Source: an uncultured Pseudoflavonifractor sp. (GTDB taxonomy: Bacteria > Bacillota_A > Clostridia > Oscillospirales > Oscillospiraceae). From it: a stretch of DNA of 6,251 bases. The stretch covers positions 1-6,251 of the forward strand of contig CANPNN010000078.1 of NCBI GenBank assembly GCA_947575475.1. The letters are read 5' to 3'. This document shows, piece after piece, positions 1-5,667 of the stretch (its first letter is position 1; each line of letters starts with the position of its first letter). The notes beneath the pieces are model-generated. The model saw only the letters and a program-made list of their open reading frames with translations, made no database searches and had not been told where the DNA came from. Made by a program: the position numbers and the translations under genes.

Positions 1-1744
1 AACCAAACTGAATGGCCGAGCCGCTGGCAGGATAGGTCTGGTAGAAGAAATCGCCGTTGGCAACGGCGCCCGCCGCATAGAGTCCGGGGATGGCGTTCCC
101 CGCCGCATCCAGCACCTGGGTCTGAAGGTCAATCTTTACGCCGCCCATACTCCCAATGGTGGCGGGAACCACCTTCAGAGCGTAGAAGGGAGCCTGCTCA
201 ATAGCCGTCATCTTATCTGCCGCTTTTCCAAAGTCGTCGTCAGAGCCCTTTGCGCTCAGTTCGTTATACCGTGCTACAGAGGCTTCCAGAGCCTCGGCGG
301 GCATACCCGTCATAGCGGCGAGCTGCGCAAGGCTGTCCGCCCGGTAAGCAAATCCGCCCTCCACCGCTTTATCCAGCGTCTCGTTGGGCTCGGCAGAATC
401 AAAGATACTGTAAAACAGGTCCGAACCGGTCTTTTTCATGTTGGCGTAGAAGATGGGATAGTCGATGGTTTCGTTGGTATACCGCTCTCCCTGTTCAGTT
501 ACACTCAGACAATTCGCAGTCCGCAGGCTGTTAATGGGGTCCCGGTAGGTTACGCCCGGCACTGCTCTAAAGCCGATAACTCCACCCTTGAACACGGTAT
601 CGGCTCCCACCGCCTGCGCCATTACGATGCCGTCGCCGGTGTTGCCGGGAGAGGCGTAACTGGTCTTGCTGACCAAATCCGGAGAATACTTCTTCGTGGT
701 CTCATAATCCGCGTCAAAGCCGCCCGAGGCAAGGACCACCGCGCCGGCGGTAATGTTCAGGGTGTCCTTTCCTGACTGCGCCTTTACCCCGCATACCGCT
801 CCGTCCTTTGTAAGCAGCTCTGTGGCCCGGGTATTCAAAAGAATCTCCACCCCCTCCTCCTGGGCCTTGTTGGTCAGGGGGATGATAAAGCCTACGCCGC
901 CGTTTGCCGTCTTGATGCCCCGCTTTACGCCGGCGGTTCCGGGAGCGGAAATATTCTCGCCCAGTTCCACGCCGTTCTCCACAATCCAGTCGATGGTCTC
1001 GCCGGAATGCTCCGCTACAAAGCGTACTAGGTCAGCATCCGCGTTCCCCTCGGCCCGATCCATCCAGTATTTCGCCAACGCGTCCACACTGTCCCCTTCC
1101 AGACCATATTCCGCTTGGATTCTACTGCCGGTTCCGTAGACAATACCGCCGCAGATGTAAGTATTGCCGCCCACGTGGGGCAACTTTTCCAGCACCAGAA
1201 CCGAAGCCCCCGCGCGCCTTGCCTCCAAGGCCGCGGCAATACCGGCTGCGCCGGAACCGATCACTACCACGTCCGCCTCTTTTTCGATGGTCTGGCCGGG
1301 GGTATCGTCTTGGGCCGCCGCCTTCTGGAAGTCCTCAGGGTCGCCGCCTGCCATACGAATGGCCTCGGTAACGCCGCTGATAATCGCGGTGCTGGTGACC
1401 GTAGCTCCCGTGACCGCGTCCACATTCAGGCTCTGCCCCTCAATAATGGCAGGAATGAGGGTGGTAAAGGCCGTGTCTCCAATTCCTTGGGTCTCCGCCT
1501 GCTCCAAAACCTCCACGTCCGCAATCCTATGTTCCTCCATCGTGACTTTCATCAGAATGGTGGCATTATGTCCAAAAATGGAAACCTCGTAACTGCCCGG
1601 CGTCAGAGTCACGTCAGAAACCTCCGGCGTTGCCTCTGCCGAAACTGTCGGCTCCGGCGGCTGGGACTCCTCTGGGGCTTTTGGGGCGCAGCCTGCCGCA
1701 AAAACCAGCAGCAGCGCCAGCAAGAGTGGGATTTTACGTTTCAT
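1..1744 (-). CDS. Lipoprotein flavin reductase: FMN-binding domain plus fumarate/urocanate-reductase-like FAD domain (C-terminus cut by window edge)
   Basis: The frame is open from ATG 1742-1744 to the left edge: 581 codons with no stop, probably lacking only about 15-25 residues. Residues 1-19 form a lipoprotein signal (MKRK, hydrophobic run, FAAGC with Cys19), followed by a Pro/Glu/Ser-rich linker to about 45, so the enzyme should sit on the outer face of the membrane. Residues about 48-130 are an FMN-binding domain; DAVTGAT at 109-115 matches the ApbE flavinylation motif, with Thr115 the likely FMN attachment site. The FAD domain begins at about 156 with the dinucleotide fold GSGAAG (163-168), acidic Glu186 and VGGN (191-194); GERYTNE (419-425) and YAAGA (556-560) are also family-like. 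Known relatives are extracellular reductases that pass electrons to fumarate, urocanate or other enoates. The usual NRLGGN near the C-terminus is replaced by YPASGSA (571-577), so the substrate is unknown. The RBS AAAGGGG lies at 1753-1759, 8 bases before the ATG. A weak -10-like TAAAAT (1808-1813) lies upstream; I see no convincing -35. Confidence 0.9.
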   Translation of the reverse strand, partial: MKRKIPLLLALLLVFAAGCAPKAPEESQPPEPTVSAEATPEVSDVTLTPGSYEVSIFGHNATILMKVTMEEHRIADVEVLEQAETQGIGDTAFTTLIPAIIEGQSLNVDAVTGATVTSTAIISGVTEAIRMAGGDPEDFQKAAAQDDTPGQTIEKEADVVVIGSGAAGIAAALEARRAGASVLVLEKLPHVGGNTYICGGIVYGTGSRIQAEYGLEGDSVDALAKYWMDRAEGNADADLVRFVAEHSGETIDWIVENGVELGENISAPGTAGVKRGIKTANGGVGFIIPLTNKAQEEGVEILLNTRATELLTKDGAVCGVKAQSGKDTLNITAGAVVLASGGFDADYETTKKYSPDLVSKTSYASPGNTGDGIVMAQAVGADTVFKGGVIGFRAVPGVTYRDPINSLRTANCLSVTEQGERYTNETIDYPIFYANMKKTGSDLFYSIFDSAEPNETLDKAVEGGFAYRADSLAQLAAMTGMPAEALEASVARYNELSAKGSDDDFGKAADKMTAIEQAPFYALKVVPATIGSMGGVKIDLQTQVLDAAGNAIPGLYAAGAVANGDFFYQTYPASGSAIQFG

Positions 1745-1817
1745 GTTTCTTTCCCCTTTCTTCATTTCATTCTATTTTCGTCCTTTTTTGTCTTTCTTCA
1801 ACGGTTAATTTTATCAC

Positions 1818-1860
1818 AAAAAAAGTGCGCCGGGAAATACCAATAACGTATCCCAGCGCA
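1818..1860 (-). terminator. Rho-independent terminator of the XRE-plsX-lysR unit
   Basis: Read on the minus strand, TGCGCTGGGA (1851-1860) pairs with TCCCGGCGCA (1826-1835). This is a 10-bp stem with one T-G wobble and a 15-base loop, followed by one C and then seven T (1818-1824). It starts 4 bases past the stop of the LysR-type gene. The wobble becomes a C-A mismatch in plus-strand RNA, and the T tract is on the minus side, so it is built to stop minus-strand transcription. It should insulate the downstream reductase gene, which therefore needs its own promoter. Confidence 0.88.
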
Positions 1861-1864
1861 GCAG

Positions 1865-2773
1865 TTATGATTTTTTCTTATGACTTCTCCTGTCTCCGGA
1901 AAGCAATATCCCCTTCAGCTCTGTCAGCGCCGGCGACACATTTCCTTCCCGCCATACGCAGACGGTCCCAAACTTCTTAGGGCTGTCCAGTATAGGGATA
2001 TACCGGCAATCCCCGACATCCGCTCCGATAAAAAGGGCCGAGCCCACCCCAACCCCATTGTGAAGAGATATCTGGGCCAGAATGTCCCCCATCTTCTCCC
2101 CCTCCTCCACAATGCGGGGAACAAATCCCGCCTCCCCGCACAGGTGAAATACCCGGGCCCGTATCAGGGGCAGGGACTCCTCCTTCCACAGGACGAAGGG
2201 CTGGTCCCGCAACTGTGCCAGATATATGCCCGGCCTTTCATACAGCGGGTTCGCCTTGTGGACAATGGCATGCAGACGGCTTCTCTGGAGGTACATATAC
2301 TCCACCCCCTCTAGGTCCACTACGCAGGGCTCCGGCAGCAGGGCCGCGTCCACCTCTCCGGACGTCAGGCGCCGCTTGGCGCCGGGAACGGTATCGTAAA
2401 CGGTCTCCATCCGAAACGGAAGCCCCGCCCCCGTCTCCTTATACAGGAATTGCATAAAGGCGTTCAGATACCCGGTAATCACGTACCCCATCCGCAGAGG
2501 CGGCTGGCTCCTCTGCTGTGCCTGCCTTACCCGTTCCTTTAGCTCCCCGCACTGCCGCAGAAGCCGCCTAGCCTCCCCGAGACAGACCTCCCCCTCCGGG
2601 GTGAGGACCGCCGTTCGGCCCGAGCGTAGGAGCAACGCACACCCCAACTCCTCCTCTAAGGCCCGGATGGCCCGGCTCAGGGCAGGCTGGGTCACATGGC
2701 AGGCCTGGGCTGCCTTGGTGAAATTCTGGTATTGGGCCACGGCGATGAAGTATTCCAGAGTCTGCAGGGTCAT
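1865..2773 (-). CDS. LysR-type transcriptional regulator
   Basis: A 302-residue protein, the usual length for the family. Residues 1-60 are the winged helix-turn-helix: MTLQTLEYFIAVA, then NFTKAAQACHVTQPALSRAI (17-36) with the recognition helix around 28-37, and LEEELG (39-44). A linker helix (about 60-88) leads to the periplasmic-binding-protein-like effector domain, about 90-290. I chose the ATG at 2771-2773 because it gives the canonical LysR N-terminus. The frame stays open upstream to 2941, but that part is Pro/Arg-rich, overlaps plsX in another frame and has no family similarity. GGGAGG at 2785-2790 is the RBS, 11 bases from the ATG, slightly far. The gene begins 28 bases after plsX with no visible promoter, so it is probably the last gene of that transcript, and it ends at a strong terminator. 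The ligand and targets cannot be read from sequence. The reductase just downstream is a possible target, but LysR regulators more often diverge from what they control. Confidence 0.93.
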   Translation of the reverse strand: MTLQTLEYFIAVAQYQNFTKAAQACHVTQPALSRAIRALEEELGCALLLRSGRTAVLTPEGEVCLGEARRLLRQCGELKERVRQAQQRSQPPLRMGYVITGYLNAFMQFLYKETGAGLPFRMETVYDTVPGAKRRLTSGEVDAALLPEPCVVDLEGVEYMYLQRSRLHAIVHKANPLYERPGIYLAQLRDQPFVLWKEESLPLIRARVFHLCGEAGFVPRIVEEGEKMGDILAQISLHNGVGVGSALFIGADVGDCRYIPILDSPKKFGTVCVWREGNVSPALTELKGILLSGDRRSHKKKS

Positions 2774-2801
2774 GGCGGGGAAGTCCTCCCTTCGGTGCGG
2801 C

Positions 2802-3842
2802 TTATTCCTCGGCGGCCTTGGTTCCTGTGGGCAGGCGCATATACTCCACGTTGGCTGTGACGCTCTCAATGATGCCCGAGGAGGCAAATTTCGCCGCCTG
2901 GGCGATGGCGTTCTTGATGGCGTAGCCGTCGGAGGAGCCATGGGCCTTGACCACCGGTTTTGCGATGCCGATGAGGGGGGTCCCCCCCACCTCCCGGGAG
3001 TCCATCAGCTTCTTAAAATCCCGGATGCCGCCCGACACCAGAAGGGCGGCCAGCTTGGTGACGGGGTTCTTTTTGAACATCCCCTTCATCTGCCGGGAGA
3101 GGTATATGGCCGTACCCTCCAGGGTCTTGAGGAAGATGTTCCCGGCGTAGCCGTCGCTGACGATCACATCCACCGCCCCCAGCACGGCCTCCCGGGCCTC
3201 CACATTGCCTGTGAAGTGGATACGCCCCTCCGCGTCCGCCTTTTTCAGCAGAGCGTAGGTTTCCCGCTGGAGGTCGGTGCCCTTGCCCTCCTCTGAGCCG
3301 ATGTTGAGAAGTCCCACCCGAGGCTCGGGACGGCCCAGGATATGCTCGGCGTAGTAGGAGCCCATGAAGGCAAATTGCAGTAAGTATTCCGGGGTGCACT
3401 CGGCGGTGGCCCCGCAGTCAATGAGGATGGAGCCTCCGTTGGCGGTGGGGATGAGGGGGGCCATAGCCGCCCGGCGGATGCCCCGGATGCGCTTGGTCAC
3501 CAATGTGGCCCCGGACAGAAGGGCCCCGGTGGACCCAGCGGAGACGAAAGCGTCCCCCTTCCCCTCCTTCACCAGGGTGAGTCCCACGGTGAGGGAGGAG
3601 TCCTTCTTCTCCTTAAAGGCGGTGGCGGGGTTATCCTCCATGGCCACCACCTCGGAAGCGTGGACGATCTCCAATCCCGGAGGGGGCTCGTCTACGCCCA
3701 GGTCCTTCAAAACGGCGAGGATCTCGTCTCCCCGGCCCACCAGGGCCACCTCCACCCCCAGCTCCCGGACGGCCTCCAGAGCCCCCTCCACATTGGAGCG
3801 GGGGGCGTTGTCGCCGCCCATGGCGTCTACGATGATCTTCAA
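2802..3842 (-). CDS. plsX: Phosphate acyltransferase PlsX (TTG start)
   Basis: PlsX converts acyl-ACP and phosphate to acyl-phosphate, the donor PlsY uses to start phospholipid synthesis. It is a peripheral membrane enzyme. The 346 residues match the family length. Motifs in order: VDAMGGDNAP (5-14), SAGSTGA (101-107), IDCGATAECTPEYLLQFAFM (141-160), VGLLNIGSEEGKG (176-188), GNVEARE (212-218), DVIVSDGYAGNIFLKTLEG (225-243), GGTPLIG (286-292) and AHGSSDGYAIKNAI (300-313). The start is TTG (3840-3842), not ATG. It gives the exact family N-terminus and has AGGAGG at 3851-3856, 8 bases upstream, lying inside the 3' end of the XRE gene. The XRE stop TGA (3839-3841) overlaps this TTG as TTGA, which points to translational coupling. 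I see no promoter directly upstream, so expression probably depends on the XRE promoter or on read-through from trmFO. Unlike the common plsX-acpP order, a LysR gene follows. Confidence 0.97.
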   Translation of the reverse strand: MKIIVDAMGGDNAPRSNVEGALEAVRELGVEVALVGRGDEILAVLKDLGVDEPPPGLEIVHASEVVAMEDNPATAFKEKKDSSLTVGLTLVKEGKGDAFVSAGSTGALLSGATLVTKRIRGIRRAAMAPLIPTANGGSILIDCGATAECTPEYLLQFAFMGSYYAEHILGRPEPRVGLLNIGSEEGKGTDLQRETYALLKKADAEGRIHFTGNVEAREAVLGAVDVIVSDGYAGNIFLKTLEGTAIYLSRQMKGMFKKNPVTKLAALLVSGGIRDFKKLMDSREVGGTPLIGIAKPVVKAHGSSDGYAIKNAIAQAAKFASSGIIESVTANVEYMRLPTGTKAAEE

Positions 3843-4057
3843 GGCCCTTCCCTCCTGTCGCTCAGTCCCAGTAAGTAGTCGGCGGAGACGTGGTAGTGAC
3901 GGCAGAGAAGGACCAGACGTTCCAGTGTAGTACCCTTTCGGCCATTCTCCATTTCACTGATTTGGCTTAGCCTAACTCCAATGGCTTTTCCCAGCGCCTC
4001 CCGGCTTTCCCCACTCTCTGTGCGGATTTCTCGAAGTCGCTCCCCAAAAATTTGCAC
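3839..4057 (-). CDS. Small XRE-family helix-turn-helix repressor
   Basis: A 72-residue DNA-binding protein made of little more than one HTH_3 domain. From the GTG start, FGERLREIR is helix 1 (4-12), SREALGKAIGV is helix 2 (18-28), and RLSQISEMENGRKG (29-42) holds the recognition helix. LERLVLLCRHYHVSADYLLGLSD (45-67) is the typical end of Cro/CI-type repressors. I prefer GTG at 4055-4057 because AAGGAGG (4067-4073) lies 9 bases before it and a candidate -10 lies just upstream. An in-frame ATG at 4079-4081 would add MSIRRRRK, but it has no RBS, and the AGGAGG would fall inside its coding sequence. The gene diverges from the small plus-strand gene at 4134 across an inverted repeat, so autoregulation is likely. 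Its stop overlaps the plsX start. Protein family is certain; the target is inferred. Confidence 0.9.
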   Translation of the reverse strand: MQIFGERLREIRTESGESREALGKAIGVRLSQISEMENGRKGTTLERLVLLCRHYHVSADYLLGLSDRREGP

Positions 4058-4074
4058 TTTTCTCCGCCTCCTTA

Positions 4075-4102
4075 TTGACATTTTCGCTTTTAGTGTTATA
4101 CT
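4075..4102 (+). promoter_or_regulatory. Near-consensus sigma-A promoter for the small plus-strand gene
   Basis: TTGACA (4075-4080) is a perfect -35. After 16 bases comes TATACT (4097-4102), preceded by TG one base upstream (4094-4095), which makes an extended -10. Transcription should start near 4109, giving a leader of about 25 bases before the ATG at 4134. The -10 lies inside the inverted repeat at 4085-4120, so a bound repressor would block it. This is the strongest promoter-like sequence I see in the window. Confidence 0.8.
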
Positions 4103-4120
4103 GTATATACACTAAAAGCG
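4085..4120. promoter_or_regulatory. 36-bp inverted-repeat operator between the divergent XRE and small-protein genes
   Basis: The arms CGCTTTTAGTGT (4085-4096) and ACACTAAAAGCG (4109-4120) are perfect 12-bp inverted repeats around a 12-bp AT-rich centre. Smaller palindromes are nested inside: AGTGTTATACT (4092-4102, imperfect) and TGTATATACA (4102-4111, perfect), which could be two adjacent dimer sites. The element covers the plus-strand -10 and, on the minus strand, a candidate -10 TATAAC (4095-4100) for the XRE gene. Position and symmetry fit a repressor that controls both directions. That the neighbouring XRE protein binds here is inference from gene order. Confidence 0.78.
4095..4100 (-). 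promoter_or_regulatory. Candidate -10 of the XRE-plsX-lysR transcript
   Basis: TATAAC on the minus strand would place the transcript start near 4088, about 30 bases before the GTG start at 4057 and just ahead of the AAGGAGG at 4067-4073. No good -35 is visible at the usual distance, so this promoter looks much weaker than the plus-strand one, or needs activation. It lies inside the inverted repeat. Confidence 0.4.
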
Positions 4121-4133
4121 ATGAGGTGATTTT

Positions 4134-4376
4134 ATGGACATTCTTTTCGAGCTTTCCTACCTATTCAATCAAGACGCTCAAAGCCTTGGCAACAAAGACA
4201 AGGAATATAAAGATCTGAAAAGTATAGAAGGCCAGCTTTTGGAGCAAATTCCAGAGGATCTCAGAGGAAAACTGATCGACGTACAGACAGAGATCGCTTA
4301 CCACAATCTGCTGAACTGTTTTCTCTATGGCCTTCAAGTGGGCTTTGCCGCCTTAGAGTTGGGGCAATGCGGCTAA
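4134..4376 (+). CDS. Uncharacterised 80-residue helical protein, divergent from the XRE gene
   Basis: This is the only plus-strand gene I accept. It has a strong promoter (4075-4102) and GAGGTG (4123-4128) as RBS close before ATG 4134-4136. The predicted protein is mostly helical. A charged middle (about residues 17-35, with NKDKEYKDLK) is followed by an EDLRGKLIDVQTEIAY helix (41-56) and a more hydrophobic C-terminal helix, FLYGLQVGFAALELG (63-77). No signal peptide, convincing membrane span or catalytic motif is visible. The pattern (short, Glu/Lys-rich, ending in a YG-x-GF-type helix) recalls small Firmicute proteins of unknown function such as DUF6809, but I cannot confirm membership. The gene is AT-richer than the flanking trmFO and plsX, which suggests a separate origin. 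Its last 24 bases overlap the 3' end of trmFO tail to tail. It is probably controlled by the XRE repressor; its function is unknown. Confidence 0.8.
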   Translation: MDILFELSYLFNQDAQSLGNKDKEYKDLKSIEGQLLEQIPEDLRGKLIDVQTEIAYHNLLNCFLYGLQVGFAALELGQCG

Positions 4377-5648
4377 CGCCCGGTTGGCGATGAGGGTATT
4401 CTTCTCCCGCTTGCCGCCCCTCACCCGCTCGGGCCAAGGGGGCATGATGCCGAAGTTGATATTCATGGGCTGGAAATCGGTGACGCTCTCGTTGGAGACA
4501 TAGAGGGCCAAGGCCCCGATGGCGGTCTCGGCGGGGAAGTCCGCCGGGGCCTGTCCCAAAAGCCGGCGGGCCAGCTCGATGCCCACCAGGCACCCGCTGG
4601 CGGCGGACTCCACATATCCCTCCACCCCGGTGATCTGCCCGGCAAAGGAGAGCCGGGGGCACGCCTTCACCCGGTAATACCGGTCCAGAAAGCCGGGGGA
4701 CTTTAGGTAGGTGTTCCGGTGCATGACTCCGTAGCGCAGAAATTCCGCGTGGCGGAGGGCGGGGATCATGGAGAAGACCCGCTTCTGCTCGGGCCATTTC
4801 AGGTGGGTCTGAAAGCCCACCAGATTGTAGACGCTCCCCTGGGCGTTGTCCTTGCGGAGCTGGACCACGGCGTAGGGTTCCCGGCCCGTGGCGGGATCCT
4901 TCAATCCCTTGGGCTTCAAAGGCCCGTACCGCAGGGTGTCCTCCCCCCGCCGGGCCATGACCTCCACGGGCATACAGCCCTCGAAAACATTCTTGTCCTC
5001 GAAGCCGTGGACCTCCGCCTCCTGGGCGGCGCACAGCTCCCGCCAGAAGGCCAGATACTCCTCCTGACTGAGGGCGCAGTTTACATAATCCGCCGTCCCC
5101 TTATCATACCGGGAGGCGAACCAGGCCTTGGTCATGTCGATGCTCTCAAAGCTCACCAGCGGGGCGGCGGCGTCGAAGAAGTTCAGGGCGCCGCTGTCCG
5201 GGAAGGCTTTCGCAATGGCCTCCGCCAGGCCGTCGGAGGCCAGGGGGCCGGCGGCGATGACCACCTCCCCCTCGGGGATCTCCGTGACCTCCCCCTCCAC
5301 TATCGTGATAAGCGGGTGGCTCCTGATCTTTTCGGTGACGGCGGCGGAGAAGGCCTCCCGGTCCACCGCCAGGGCTCCTCCCGCCTCCACCCGGTGGGCG
5401 TCGGCGCAGGAGAGGATCAGGCTGTCCAGCCGGCGCAGCTCCTCTTTGAGAAGGCCCACCGCGTTCTCCAGCTGGTCGGAGCGCAGGGAGTTGGAGCAGA
5501 CCAGTTCGGCAAAGTGGGGGCTGTGATGGGCGGGGGTGGCCTTCTGGGGCTTCATCTCCCGCAAAAGGACGGGAACGCCCCGCTTTGCCAGCTGCCAGGC
5601 GCACTCGCACCCGGCAAGGCCGGCGCCCACGACTGTCACCCTTTCCAT
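4353..5648 (-). CDS. trmFO: Methylenetetrahydrofolate-tRNA-(uracil-5-)-methyltransferase TrmFO
   Basis: TrmFO makes 5-methyluridine at position 54 in the tRNA T-loop, using methylenetetrahydrofolate as carbon donor and FAD/NAD(P)H as reductant, in the cytoplasm. The 431 residues match the family. FAD binding is shown by VVGAGLAGCE (6-15). ELVCSNSLRSD (48-58) carries Cys51 and VFEGCMPVEVMARRGEDTLR (221-240) carries Cys225; these align with the two catalytic cysteines of the Bacillus enzyme (Cys53 and Cys226). Further family motifs are ALRHAEFLRYGVMHRNTY (297-314), FAGQITGVEGYVESAASG (335-352) and FQPMNINFGIMPP (392-404). The start is ATG 5646-5648 with a purine-rich AGGGGAGG-type RBS immediately upstream. 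It lies 19 bases after topA, so the two are very likely one operon. The TAA stop (4353-4355) lies inside the last codons of the opposing small gene, and I find no terminator after it. Confidence 0.98.
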   Translation of the reverse strand: MERVTVVGAGLAGCECAWQLAKRGVPVLLREMKPQKATPAHHSPHFAELVCSNSLRSDQLENAVGLLKEELRRLDSLILSCADAHRVEAGGALAVDREAFSAAVTEKIRSHPLITIVEGEVTEIPEGEVVIAAGPLASDGLAEAIAKAFPDSGALNFFDAAAPLVSFESIDMTKAWFASRYDKGTADYVNCALSQEEYLAFWRELCAAQEAEVHGFEDKNVFEGCMPVEVMARRGEDTLRYGPLKPKGLKDPATGREPYAVVQLRKDNAQGSVYNLVGFQTHLKWPEQKRVFSMIPALRHAEFLRYGVMHRNTYLKSPGFLDRYYRVKACPRLSFAGQITGVEGYVESAASGCLVGIELARRLLGQAPADFPAETAIGALALYVSNESVTDFQPMNINFGIMPPWPERVRGGKREKNTLIANRALAALPQL

Positions 5649-5667
5649 TGGCCTCCCCTCTCCTTCC

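Noticed and set aside
753..1846. Plus-strand open frames opposite the reductase
   Set aside because: The minus strand encodes a continuous lipoprotein reductase through this stretch with clear FAD and FMN motifs; the plus frames show no family features.
2774..2941. Upstream extension of the LysR reading frame (56 extra residues)
   Set aside because: The extension is Pro/Arg-rich, lies antiframe within plsX and lacks LysR similarity; the ATG at 2773 gives the exact family N-terminus.
3839..4057. FapR, the usual regulator upstream of plsX
   Set aside because: FapR has a DeoR-like HTH plus a hot-dog acyl-CoA-binding domain and is about 190 residues; this protein is only an XRE HTH of 72 residues.
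4180..4202. Possible hairpin (CCTTG/CAAGG) as a terminator after trmFO
   Set aside because: Only a 5-bp stem with no T tract after it on the minus strand; it is too weak to call.
3839..4376. Toxin-antitoxin module
   Set aside because: The XRE gene and the small gene diverge and do not form an operon, and the 80-residue protein shows no recognisable toxin fold or catalytic residues. It cannot be fully excluded, but nothing supports it.
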